Positions 7,983 through 15,454 of a stretch of DNA of 35,530 nt are shown here, one piece after another (positions within the stretch are counted from its first letter, which is position 1; each line of letters opens with the position of its first letter). The stretch is from Rhodanobacter sp. Lineage in GTDB: Bacteria; Pseudomonadota; Gammaproteobacteria; Xanthomonadales; Rhodanobacteraceae. Where the stretch lies: contig SCRF01000050.1 in the NCBI GenBank assembly GCA_004322005.1, forward strand, positions 1 through 35,530, in the 5' to 3' direction. The position numbers were made by a program, and so were the translations under genes. A model generated the notes under the pieces. It had not been told where the DNA came from. It saw only the letters and a program-made list of their open reading frames with translations, and did no database searches.

Positions 7983-9238
7983 ACATCGTACGCAGCAGCG
8001 CCTACACAGCGACGGCAACCGCGGCGCGGTTGCTGGCCGGGCTGGTCGCGGTCAAGCTGGTGGCCTGGTTCGCCGGACCCGAAGGCGTCGGCAAGCTGGG
8101 CCAGTTCATGAGCCTGATGTCGCTGCTGGCGGTGCTGGCCGGCGGCGGCATCAGCGCCGGCATCGTCAAGTACGTCGCCGAATACCGCAACGACCCGCAG
8201 CGGTTGTCGCGGCTCCTGTCCGCGGCGCTTTTCTACGCGTTCTGCGCCTCCTGCCTGATGGGATGCACCGCGCTTCTTCTCAGCCGGCAGATCGCCCTGT
8301 GGCTGCTGGGCGACCCCCGATACGAAGGCCTGATCCGCGTGCTTGCCGTTGCCCAGCTTGGCATTGCGCTGGTCAACTACATGCTCGCCGTGATCAACGG
8401 CTTCATGGATGTGCGCCGGCTCGCTTTCATCCAGGTGCTGGGTTCGGTGGTCGGCACCGTGATGATGGTCTGGCTGTCGCGCTGGCTGCACTTGTATGGC
8501 GCCCTGCTGGCGCTGGTCGTCAGCCAGGTGCTGTGGCTTGCGGTCGGCTTGCCGGCGTGGTGGCGCAGCTCGTACTTCCGGCGCGGCATGCTGCGGATGC
8601 GCTTCGACCCGGAGATGACCTCGCTGCTGGCGGCTTTTTCGGTGATGACGCTCACCTCCGCCGTGCTGCCGCCGCTGGTCAACATCGTGGTCCGCGATCA
8701 TCTGGCGGCACAGTTCGACTGGGAGCGGGTCGGCTACTGGCAGGCGGTGAGCAAGGTGTCCGACGCCTACCTGCTGTTCCTGACCACCGCCATCAACATC
8801 CACTACCTGCCCAAGCTGGCTTCCATCCACGGGCGCACAGCGCTGGCGCTGGAGCTGCGCAATGCCTTTCGTTACCTGTTGCCCGCAGTGGTCGCCCTGG
8901 CGGCGCTCGTCTATGTGTCGAGAGACTGGGTGACGCGCCTGCTGTTCAGCGCGGACTTCGCCTCCGCCAATGCCTTGTACGCGCCGCAGCTGGTCGGCGA
9001 CGTGATCAAGATCGCCGCCTTCATCCTCTCCTACCTGATGCTGGCCAAGGCCATGACACGGCTGTTCGTGATCTCCGAATGCGTGTTCGCGGTCACCTAC
9101 CTGGAGCTGGTCTATGCGTTCACCGCGCACTTCGGCCTGGTCGGCGCGATGTATGCCTTCACGACCAACTACCTGCTGTACCTCGCGTTCAACGTGCTGG
9201 TCGTCCGGCGTTACCTGGAGAGCTGCGAGGATGGCTGA
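7979..9238 (+). CDS. wzx: Wzx-type O-antigen/polysaccharide flippase (MATE/MOP superfamily)
   Basis: 419 aa integral membrane protein. It opens with the family's N-terminal style ([43 protein letters not shown]), with the small, glycine-rich first helices of Wzx/WzxE. About 12 hydrophobic segments follow, among them residues 15-35, 41-62, 82-103, 116-138, 146-166, 172-192 and several in the C-terminal half. Basic residues are present in the middle loops ([16 protein letters not shown]). Wzx moves undecaprenyl-diphosphate-linked repeat units from the cytoplasmic to the periplasmic face of the inner membrane. Wzy-like and Wzz-like genes downstream complete a Wzx/Wzy-dependent system. It overlaps fdtB by 4 nt and the GT2 gene by 8 nt, so it sits inside one operon. 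It most resembles the WzxE/O-antigen translocase branch, which often travels with aminotransferases. Confidence 0.88.
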   Translation: MNIVRSSAYTATATAARLLAGLVAVKLVAWFAGPEGVGKLGQFMSLMSLLAVLAGGGISAGIVKYVAEYRNDPQRLSRLLSAALFYAFCASCLMGCTALLLSRQIALWLLGDPRYEGLIRVLAVAQLGIALVNYMLAVINGFMDVRRLAFIQVLGSVVGTVMMVWLSRWLHLYGALLALVVSQVLWLAVGLPAWWRSSYFRRGMLRMRFDPEMTSLLAAFSVMTLTSAVLPPLVNIVVRDHLAAQFDWERVGYWQAVSKVSDAYLLFLTTAINIHYLPKLASIHGRTALALELRNAFRYLLPAVVALAALVYVSRDWVTRLLFSADFASANALYAPQLVGDVIKIAAFILSYLMLAKAMTRLFVISECVFAVTYLELVYAFTAHFGLVGAMYAFTTNYLLYLAFNVLVVRRYLESCEDG

Positions 9239-9302
9239 GCAGGCGAGAATGGCTGAGCAGGCGAGAATGGCTGAGCAGGCGAGAATGGCTGAGCAGGCGC
9301 CG
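9231..9302 (+). repeat. Four 18-bp tandem repeats at the GT2 start
   Basis: Unit ATGGCTGAGCAGGCGAGA at 9231, 9249 and 9267, with a fourth copy at 9285 differing only in its last two or three bases. The unit length is a multiple of three, so copy number would change the N-terminal length without a frameshift. Each unit provides an ATG, preceded in units two to four by AGGCGAGA, a possible ribosome-binding site. Confidence 0.95.
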
Positions 9303-10232
9303 ACGGACGCGCTGGCGATGCCGCTGGTATCCGTGCTGATACCCGCGTTCAACCATGAGCGCTTCGTGCAGCGCTGCCTGGACAGCGTGTTGGAGGATCC
9401 CTATCCGGCCAAGGAGCTCATCATCATCGACGACGGGTCCAGCGACCGTACCGCCGAGAAAATCAGCGACTGGGTGGCGATCCATTGCATGGAACTCCCG
9501 ATCGAATACGTGTGCCGGGACAACAAGGGCATCACGGCCACCTTGAATGAGTTGGCGGTACGCGCGAATGGCGAGTTCCTGCGGCTCGGCGCCAGCGACG
9601 ACTACCTGTTGCCGGGCGGCCTGGAGGCCCAGGTCCGCTACCTGTTGTCGCATCCCTGGAAGGGGGCGGTGATCGGCGATGCGGTGGTCGTCGACGGCGA
9701 CGGCAACAAGATCCACGACAGCGGCATGTGCGACCTGCACGGCGCCGACAAGCGGCTGTACCGCTCGGACGACGGTATCCGTCGTGCCGTTATCGGCCAG
9801 TGGGCCGTCTGTGGTCCGATCGCCTTGATCAGGAAGCGCGCATTGCAGACCGTCCGTTTGTGGGCCGAGGGCCTGCGCATCGACGACTGGGACCTCTTTC
9901 TCCGGCTGGCCGCCGGCAATGCGCTCGGCTTCATCGACGTACCCGTCTGCGCGTACCGGATCCACGGCGCCAACCTCAGCCAGACCCGACACACCGCGAC
10001 CCGGGTCAGCAATCTCGCCGAATCGCGCCAGGTGGCACTGCGGCGAACCGACCTGTTCGACGAGCCCTACCGCACCCTGCTCCGGGCGCAGGTGCATTAC
10101 ATCGGCGCCAAGATCGCGTTCCTGCAACGGAAGCTGTTCGCGCTGGTGCTGCACCTGATGGCCTACCTGTCGCTGCTGATCCTTGCCAGGGCCAGGCGTC
10201 CAGTTCAAAGGCGGGAGGTGGAAGAGACATGA
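9231..10232 (+). CDS. Family 2 glycosyltransferase
   Basis: 333 aa from the ATG at 9231, which overlaps the Wzx stop by 8 nt. The first 24 residues are four copies of a hexapeptide (MAEQAR three times, then MAEQAP) before the GT-A fold begins at VSVLIPAFNHERFVQRCLDS (about residues 32-51). Motifs of GT2 enzymes follow: LIIIDDGSSDRT with the first acidic motif, DNKGITATLNELAVRANGEFLRLGASDDYLL with the DxD-like nucleotide-sugar/metal site, and IDDWDLFLRLA (about 227-237) near the catalytic base. The C-terminus ends in a hydrophobic helix (LHLMAYLSLLILARA), suggesting membrane association. It is the only glycosyltransferase in the Wzx/Wzy block, so other linkages must be made by enzymes encoded elsewhere or in the later block. 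Donor and acceptor are unknown. Confidence 0.88.
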   Translation: MAEQARMAEQARMAEQARMAEQAPTDALAMPLVSVLIPAFNHERFVQRCLDSVLEDPYPAKELIIIDDGSSDRTAEKISDWVAIHCMELPIEYVCRDNKGITATLNELAVRANGEFLRLGASDDYLLPGGLEAQVRYLLSHPWKGAVIGDAVVVDGDGNKIHDSGMCDLHGADKRLYRSDDGIRRAVIGQWAVCGPIALIRKRALQTVRLWAEGLRIDDWDLFLRLAAGNALGFIDVPVCAYRIHGANLSQTRHTATRVSNLAESRQVALRRTDLFDEPYRTLLRAQVHYIGAKIAFLQRKLFALVLHLMAYLSLLILARARRPVQRREVEET

Positions 10233-11398
10233 AGCGTCTGCTGCATCTTCCATCGGCCTATCTCGGCTTGCCACTGCTGCTTGCCTGCGGACTCGCCTGG
10301 CTCACCTACGATCTGTCGGGCGACTATCTGCAAGGCCTGCTTTTGCTGGTGGCGACGAGCCTGGCGATCATGCTGCTGGACGCATGGCAGGGCATCCGCA
10401 TCCCGCCAGTCGCGCGGTTCCGCGCGCGCCGCTATACCGGCACCCGCGACGCGTTCGTTGCGCTGGTGTTCGCCGGGTTGGTCGTCCTGTTCTGCGTGCT
10501 CGACCTGGCGCTATTTCCCATCGCCCTGTTCAGTGGGCCATCCAGCTACGCCACGATGACCGGCGGCCACGAGCACATACGGCACGTGTCGGACATGTGC
10601 TGGGCGCTGGTGCCGATCGGTCTGCTCTGCGCCAGGAGCCGGTGGCTGCGCAACACGCTGGTGGTGGTGGGCGTGCTCTTCCCGGTGCTGGTGATCGACC
10701 GCAACCGGCTGTTCGCCTCGCTGTTTTCGCTGGCGCTGGTGATCGTGCTGCGACGGGACGAGGCCCGGCGCTTTCCCTGGAAGATCGTCGGCTGCCTGGC
10801 GCTCGCCGGTGCCAGTGTGTTCTCCCTGCTCGGCATATTCCGCTCCGGCTCGCTGGATCACGTCACCTTGCCTTTCACGCCGTTCTACCGCGCCGCGCCG
10901 CAGGGAATCAAATGGCTGCTGCTGTATGGCAGCGTGGGGCCTTACAACTTCAGCGCCATTCTGGCCAAGCACTACTTCAACGCCAGTTTCCTGTTCAACC
11001 AGGTGATTCCTCTGCGCGGATCGGTCGCCACCGCCGGCACCGGCATTCCGCTGGATGCGCCCAACATCAACGTGGGCACGGAGTTCTTTCCGTTCCTCAT
11101 GGCGCTGGGCCCCTGGGGGGCGGTCGCTGCGGTGTTCGCGCTGTACGCCATGCTGCTGTGGAGCGTGCGGCGTCTGCGGCCGACAGTGCCGCTGTTTTCC
11201 CTGCTGATTTTCCTGCGCGTTGCCTACGTGTGCGTCATGTCGCCCTTCGCGCCGCAGGCATACACGTGGACGAATGCCGGCTTCATCGGCCTGTGCCTTG
11301 TCATGCAGGTGTTTGCCGCATGGCTGCCGGACCGCAGAGCCCGGGAGCGGACACCCGGGCCGGCAAGCGATCCACCGATGCCCGTGCAAATAGCGTAG
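10229..11398 (+). CDS. wzy: Wzy-like O-antigen/polysaccharide polymerase
   Basis: 389 aa. The ATG at 10229 overlaps the GT2 stop by 4 nt (ATGA), with GGGAGG about 11 nt upstream. It is very hydrophobic, with about ten membrane segments (for example residues 12-27, 33-52, 72-98, 118-134, 138-160, 180-198 and the C-terminal helices). There is a large periplasmic-type loop around residues 205-290 with conserved-looking polar stretches (RSGSLDHVTLPFTPFYRAAPQGIKW; PNINVGTEFFPFLMALGPWG). Wzy proteins have little sequence conservation. The call rests on topology, length, the FR(S/G)..FTPFYR-type loop seen in O-antigen polymerases, and position between Wzx/GT2 and Wzz-like genes. Role: joining undecaprenyl-linked repeat units in the periplasm. 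Other oligosaccharide-repeat membrane proteins are possible but less likely. Confidence 0.75.
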   Translation: MKRLLHLPSAYLGLPLLLACGLAWLTYDLSGDYLQGLLLLVATSLAIMLLDAWQGIRIPPVARFRARRYTGTRDAFVALVFAGLVVLFCVLDLALFPIALFSGPSSYATMTGGHEHIRHVSDMCWALVPIGLLCARSRWLRNTLVVVGVLFPVLVIDRNRLFASLFSLALVIVLRRDEARRFPWKIVGCLALAGASVFSLLGIFRSGSLDHVTLPFTPFYRAAPQGIKWLLLYGSVGPYNFSAILAKHYFNASFLFNQVIPLRGSVATAGTGIPLDAPNINVGTEFFPFLMALGPWGAVAAVFALYAMLLWSVRRLRPTVPLFSLLIFLRVAYVCVMSPFAPQAYTWTNAGFIGLCLVMQVFAAWLPDRRARERTPGPASDPPMPVQIA

Positions 11399-11437
11399 CC
11401 ATCCTGGCGTAGCCACCCCTCCAGCGAGCCCGAGACC

Positions 11438-12280
11438 ATGGAACACGATGAAGTCTATTTGATCGACATGTGGCGCATCCTTGCCCGCGAGTGGCGCTGG
11501 TTCGTGGCCACGCTGGTACTTGTCCTGCTATGCACCTTCGCGCTCACGCATGCGGTCCGGCGCCAGTGGGAAGCGACCGCGTGGATCCAGATCGCACAAG
11601 TGGGAGAGGTGCCGGCAGGTCAGGATCCGAAGGTCGAACCGCTGCAGCGCGTCCTCGAGCGCCTGCAACTGGTGCCGTTCGAAAACCGGGTCCTCGAGAG
11701 CGCAGGTTTTTCGGCCCGCTCACCCGAGGCCGGACTCTACCGCAGGAGCCTGAAACTGGACCCCCTGCCTTACGCGGGACCGCTCATCCGCTTGAGCGTG
11801 CGGGGCTATTCGCGGCAGCAGGCCAGCGCGCTGGCGATGGCCACGGTCACCGCGCTGCACGCGGTCCATCAGCGCCTCGAAGCGGCACCGCTGAGATCGG
11901 CCCGCGCCCGCCTCGACGCCCTGCAATCCGCTTTGCAAATCGCCCTGGCGGACCGTGCCCGCCTGCAGCAGGTGGTCGCGCTGAAAAGCAAGGCAGGCAC
12001 GGGAAGCAGAGCCATTGCCAGCCTCACGCTGGCGTACAAGAACACGGAGATCCGCGGCTTGGAGCAGGCCCGGCTCGACCTGGTCGATCGCCTAGCGCCC
12101 CCGTACACGTACGAGACCTCGCTGCCGTGGCCGGTCTACGTTCCGGACAAGCCGGCGTTTCCCAATCCGGTGTTGATGTGGGGCGGCGGCATCCTGCTGG
12201 GACTTGGCCTCGGGACGTTCGCCGCCACGGCCCGCAACGCCGCACGGCGCAAGAGCCCGGGCGGTGGAAATCAGACGTGA
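11438..12280 (+). CDS. Wzz-like polysaccharide chain-length determinant (PCP family)
   Basis: 280 aa, starting 39 nt after the Wzy-like gene. It begins MEHDEVYLIDMWRILAREWRW, which fits the (D/E)xxYLIDLxxxL opening of Wzz proteins. TM1 is about residues 21-41, followed by a periplasmic alpha/beta part, a predicted coiled-coil stretch (about 142-205, SARARLDALQSALQIALADRARLQQ), a proline-rich segment (YVPDKPAFPNP, about 234-244) before TM2 (about 246-266), and a short basic cytoplasmic tail. No tyrosine-kinase domain is attached. PCP proteins set the modal chain length of Wzy-made polymers. It is somewhat short compared with typical Wzz (about 320 aa). It is the last gene of the first block; a REP cluster follows. 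Confidence 0.8.
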   Translation: MEHDEVYLIDMWRILAREWRWFVATLVLVLLCTFALTHAVRRQWEATAWIQIAQVGEVPAGQDPKVEPLQRVLERLQLVPFENRVLESAGFSARSPEAGLYRRSLKLDPLPYAGPLIRLSVRGYSRQQASALAMATVTALHAVHQRLEAAPLRSARARLDALQSALQIALADRARLQQVVALKSKAGTGSRAIASLTLAYKNTEIRGLEQARLDLVDRLAPPYTYETSLPWPVYVPDKPAFPNPVLMWGGGILLGLGLGTFAATARNAARRKSPGGGNQT

Positions 12281-12312
12281 AGCCGCCCGTCGGGCACAAA
12301 CATACAAGCGGC

Positions 12313-12420
12313 TGTAGGAGCGCACTTGTGCGCGATGCTCTTCACCCTGCTGCAAGAGCATCGCGCGCAAGTGCGCTTCCACAAGAGCGAAGCCATCGCG
12401 CACAGAGTGCGCTCCAAATC
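12313..12420. repeat. Cluster of three REP-type palindromes (REPIN-like pair plus a third)
   Basis: The first copy (about 12313-12342) contains GGAGCGCACTTGTGCGCGATG. A second lies in inverse orientation (about 12354-12380, reading GCGCTTGCGCGCGATGCTCTT on the minus strand after one or two changes). A third, also inverse, is at about 12382-12416. Copies one and two face each other across 11 nt and would form a long hairpin, the layout of a REPIN. Such elements are common in Xanthomonadales and Pseudomonas and often mark operon ends. This one separates the Wzx/Wzy block from the next. No RAYT transposase is in the window. Confidence 0.85.
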
Positions 12421-12553
12421 GGGGTTGTTCGAGATGCCCAACAGCCGCCGTGAAATCCATGCGCCGTCCCATTCAACCTAAGCGGCGCGTCCAGGCACTC
12501 ACCGGAAGAACACGGGAACGCCCGGATGCAGCCACTGCCGCCACGGAGACGAG

Positions 12554-13432
12554 ATGGATCGGCCATGCAAGCTTGAAGGCCGGCGTGCGGTCGGCTTCAC
12601 GTCGACGGGGCGTCGCCACAGCGCCCCGATCGGCGACGCGCAACTGCTCGAAACGCAGCGCGCCTTCGACAGCGTCGCCGCCGACTATGACGGCCCGCGA
12701 GGCAACAACGAGCTGATCCAGCGCATGCGGATCACCCTGTGGGACACCGTGCACAGCGGCGTTCCGGCGGGTGCCCGCCTGCTGGACCTGGGATGCGGCA
12801 CCGGCATCGACGCGGTCGAATTCGCACAGCGCGGCTTCCATGTCGTCGCCACCGACTGGTCGGCGCGGATGGTCGAGCGCACCAGGGCGCGCGCCGCCAG
12901 CGCGGGCCTGCAGTCCCGCGTCACGGCCGCGCATCTGGGCGTCCAGCAACTCGATCGGCTCGATGGCGAGTTCGATGGCATCTATTCGAACTTCGGTCCG
13001 CTGAACTGCGCGCCGGATCTGCGCGCCGTCGCAGTCGAATGCGCGCGCCTGCTCCGCCCCGGCGGCCGGCTGGTGTGTACGGTGATCGGCCGGATCTGCC
13101 CGTGGGAGCTGGGGCACTACGCGTTGCGGGGCCGCTTCAGGCGCGCCGGCGTGCGCATCGCGCGCGGCCCCACGGCCGTGAGCATGAACCACGAAACGAT
13201 CTGGACCCATTACTACCTGCCGCGCGAGTTCTACGCCGCCTTCGCCGAACACTTTTCGCTGCAGAGCTATCGCGGGCTGAGCCTGTTCATGCCGCCGCCT
13301 TACCTGGTGGGCTACTACCGGCGCCGGCGCCGCTGGTGTGAACGGCTGGGCCGGCTCGACGACCGCCTGGGCGGCCTGCCGCTGCTGCGCGACATGGGCG
13401 ACCACTTCCTGATCGTGCTGCGGCGGCGTTAG
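12554..13432 (+). CDS. Class I SAM-dependent methyltransferase (first)
   Basis: 292 aa, starting at the ATG at 12554 with GGAG 5 nt upstream. After a basic N-terminal tail (about 1-33) comes the small-molecule methyltransferase pattern: QRAFDSVAADYDGPRGNNELIQRMR, SAM motif I LLDLGCGTG at about 76-84, the acidic end of strand 2 (VVATDWSARMVERT), and motif III-IV region FDGIYSNFGPLNCAPDL followed by LLRPGGRLVCTVIG. The C-terminal 90 residues are rich in Arg and aromatics (THYYLPREFYAAFAEHFSL; YLVGYYRRRRRWCERLGRL) and end LPLLRDMGDHFLIVLRR, the style of methyltransferases in surface-polysaccharide and lipid-linked natural-product clusters. It is followed 4 nt later by an amidohydrolase. Methyl acceptor unknown. 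Confidence 0.85.
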   Translation: MDRPCKLEGRRAVGFTSTGRRHSAPIGDAQLLETQRAFDSVAADYDGPRGNNELIQRMRITLWDTVHSGVPAGARLLDLGCGTGIDAVEFAQRGFHVVATDWSARMVERTRARAASAGLQSRVTAAHLGVQQLDRLDGEFDGIYSNFGPLNCAPDLRAVAVECARLLRPGGRLVCTVIGRICPWELGHYALRGRFRRAGVRIARGPTAVSMNHETIWTHYYLPREFYAAFAEHFSLQSYRGLSLFMPPPYLVGYYRRRRRWCERLGRLDDRLGGLPLLRDMGDHFLIVLRRR

Positions 13433-13436
13433 GGCC

Positions 13437-14669
13437 ATGCATACGCCAGAGACAGCGATGGACGTCACCTTGTGCCGCGCGGTTTCGATCATGCCCGCCG
13501 GGACGTCGCGTGCGCCGCTGCCGATCCGGCAGGGAAAGATCGGATCGTGGCTGGCGGCCCGCGTGTATCGGATCGACCTGCGCGACCACCTGATCTTTCC
13601 CGGCCTGATCAACGCGCACGAACACCTGCACGTCAACGCGGTGCCGCCGCTTCGGACGGCCGTTCCCTATCCCAGCAGCTACGCCTGGATCGAGGCGTTC
13701 CAGGCGCATTTCGCGCAGCCCGCCGTGGTCGCCGCGCTGCAGATCCCGAAGGAACGGCGGCTGCGCCATGGCGCGCTGAAGAATCTGCTCGCCGGCACCA
13801 CTTGCGTGGCGCATCACGATCCCTGGCATCCGGCGCTCGACGAGTCGACCTTCCCGGTCGCGGTGTTGCGCGATTACGGCTGGAGCTATGCGCTGGGCTG
13901 GCCCGGCTACGGTCCGCCGGTCCGGCAGAGCTTTGCCGCCACGTCCGCCGACCGGCCATGGCTGATCCATCTGGCCGAAGGTACCGATGCGACGGCGCAG
14001 GCCGAGCTGGAGCGGCTCGATCAACTGGGCTGCCTGGCGCCCAACAGCGTACTGGTGCATGGCGTGGGCCTGCGCGAGCGGGATGTCGATCGGGTGATCG
14101 CCAGTGGCGCCGCCGTGGTGTGGTGTCCGACCAGCAACCGCACGCTGCTCGGGCGATCGCTGGATCCGCAACGCCTGGTCGCCGCCGGCCGGCTCGCCCT
14201 GGGCAGCGATTCCCGGCTCAGCGGGGCCCGCGATCTGCTTGAGGAAATGCGCGGCATCGCTGCTCGCGGCGAGCTCGGCGCCAGGCAGATACTGGAACTG
14301 GCCACGACCGCGGCGGCCCGCATCCTGCGTCTTCCCGGGCGCGGCAGCCTGGTGCCGGGCGCGCGGGCGGACCTGGTGGTGGTCGAGGATCGCGGCGGCG
14401 ATCCGGCGCGCAGCCTGATCGGGATCGAACGCAGCCAGCTGCGTGCGGTGGTGCGCGACGGCATTCCGCGGATCACCGATCCGGATTTCGCCGACTGGTT
14501 CGCCGCCACCGGCACCGAAGCGGTGCCGGTGACGCTGGATGGCAGGCCGAAGCTGCTGGCCCGGGCGTTGGCCGAGCCGGCGCTGATCGCCCTCGAACCC
14601 GGGCTCGAACTGGCCGCCGATCGGAACGAGCGCGAGCGCGATCTCGCCATCGACGCGCGGTGCTACTGA
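13437..14669 (+). CDS. Amidohydrolase-superfamily metal-dependent hydrolase/deaminase
   Basis: 410 aa, starting at the ATG at 13437 (TAGGG 2 nt before it; an ATG at 13458 is an alternative), 4 nt after the methyltransferase. It keeps the metal-centre signature of the superfamily: LINAHEHLHV with HxH at residues 61 and 63, HLAEGTD with His178, VHGVGL with His208, WCPTSN at about 229-234, and GSDSRLSG with the catalytic Asp258. A HH pair at 126-127 (VAHHDPW) lies near the pocket. HLAE, WCPxSN and GSD together place it near the ATZ/TRZ/cytosine-deaminase subtype rather than dihydroorotases. A C-terminal composite beta-sandwich motif, GSLVPGARADLVVV, is present. The enzyme should hydrolyse a C-N bond (deamination, dechlorination or amide cleavage) in the cytoplasm. 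Such a gene amid methyltransferases, glycosyltransferases and radical SAM enzymes is unusual for a plain O-antigen cluster. Confidence 0.85.
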   Translation: MHTPETAMDVTLCRAVSIMPAGTSRAPLPIRQGKIGSWLAARVYRIDLRDHLIFPGLINAHEHLHVNAVPPLRTAVPYPSSYAWIEAFQAHFAQPAVVAALQIPKERRLRHGALKNLLAGTTCVAHHDPWHPALDESTFPVAVLRDYGWSYALGWPGYGPPVRQSFAATSADRPWLIHLAEGTDATAQAELERLDQLGCLAPNSVLVHGVGLRERDVDRVIASGAAVVWCPTSNRTLLGRSLDPQRLVAAGRLALGSDSRLSGARDLLEEMRGIAARGELGARQILELATTAAARILRLPGRGSLVPGARADLVVVEDRGGDPARSLIGIERSQLRAVVRDGIPRITDPDFADWFAATGTEAVPVTLDGRPKLLARALAEPALIALEPGLELAADRNERERDLAIDARCY

Positions 14670-15430
14670 TGGCAAACCCGCCGCTTCTCGAACCCACGCT
14701 TCTCGAACCCGCCGAGGCCTACGCGCTGTGGGCGTCCTGCTATCCGGCGCACGCCCACAATCCGGTCATGCAGGCCGAGCAGCGCGCGATGCTCGGGCTG
14801 ATGCCGGCGGGACTGCACAGACAGGCCGTGCTCGACGTCGGCTGCGGCAGCGGACGCTACATGCTGCACGCGCTGCGGCGCGGTGCGGCGCGCGTGACCG
14901 GCGTAGATCTATCGCCGGAGATGCTCGATCGCGCCCACGCGGAGCTGGGTACACGCTGGCCCGGCGCCGAGGTCGATCTGCTGCAGGGCAGCCTGGCGGC
15001 TCTTCCGGTAGCGGATGCCTGGGCGGATCTGACGGTCTGCGGTCTGGTCGTCGGACATCTCGAGAACCTGCGGCGCTCGCTGGCCGAACTGCGCCGGGCA
15101 ACCCGGCCCGGCGGCGCGCTGCTGTGCAGTGACGTGCATCCGATCGGGCATGCGCTGGGCTGGCTGCGCGATTTCAAATCCGGCGACCGGCGCTATGCCG
15201 TGCGACATACGCAGCACCTGTACGGCGATTGGCACGCGGCCTGCGCGGCACTTGGGCTGCGCATCGAGCAGGTGCTGGAACCGATGCTCGATCCGGCCGA
15301 CATCCCCGCCGATGCGCGCTTCGACCGCACCGCACTGGAGGTGCCGGTGGCGCTGGTGTTGCAGCTGCGGCGACTAGCCCGATCAACGGCTGGCCCGATC
15401 AACGGCTGGCCCGATCAATGGCTGGCCTGA
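14669..15430 (+). CDS. Class I SAM-dependent methyltransferase (second)
   Basis: 253 aa. The ATG at 14669 shares a base with the amidohydrolase stop (TGATG). SAM motif I VLDVGCGSG lies at about 54-62, motif II region VTGVDLSPEMLDRA follows, then ADLTVCGLVVGHLENLRRSLAELRRATRPGGALLCSDVHP, the standard UbiE-like core. The N-terminus holds a 15-bp duplication (PLLEP/TLLEP). The last 16 codons lie in a 16-bp tandem repeat (15381-15436) that even supplies the stop codon, so the C-terminal tail (STAGPINGWPDQWLA) is probably not conserved and could change with repeat number. It precedes the radical SAM gene by 24 nt. Acceptor unknown; proximity suggests it methylates the product of the same pathway. 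Confidence 0.85.
   Translation: MANPPLLEPTLLEPAEAYALWASCYPAHAHNPVMQAEQRAMLGLMPAGLHRQAVLDVGCGSGRYMLHALRRGAARVTGVDLSPEMLDRAHAELGTRWPGAEVDLLQGSLAALPVADAWADLTVCGLVVGHLENLRRSLAELRRATRPGGALLCSDVHPIGHALGWLRDFKSGDRRYAVRHTQHLYGDWHAACAALGLRIEQVLEPMLDPADIPADARFDRTALEVPVALVLQLRRLARSTAGPINGWPDQWLA
14682..14711 (+). repeat. 15-bp tandem duplication near the start of the second methyltransferase
   Basis: Units 14682-14696 and 14697-14711 differ only in the last base (CGCTTCTCGAACCC plus A or G). They encode PLLEP and TLLEP at the N-terminus, in frame. Confidence 0.9.
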
Positions 15431-15436
15431 TCAACG
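15381..15436 (+). repeat. 16-bp tandem repeat, 3.5 copies, across a stop codon
   Basis: Unit GATCAACGGCTGGCCC at 15381 and 15397, a third copy at 15413 with two changes, and a half copy GATCAACG at 15429. The unit is not a multiple of three, so it is read in three frames and the methyltransferase stop (15428-15430) lies at the end of copy three. Gain or loss of a unit would change the protein's C-terminus and stop position. Confidence 0.92.
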
Positions 15437-15454
15437 AATATCTGAAGACGTCCC

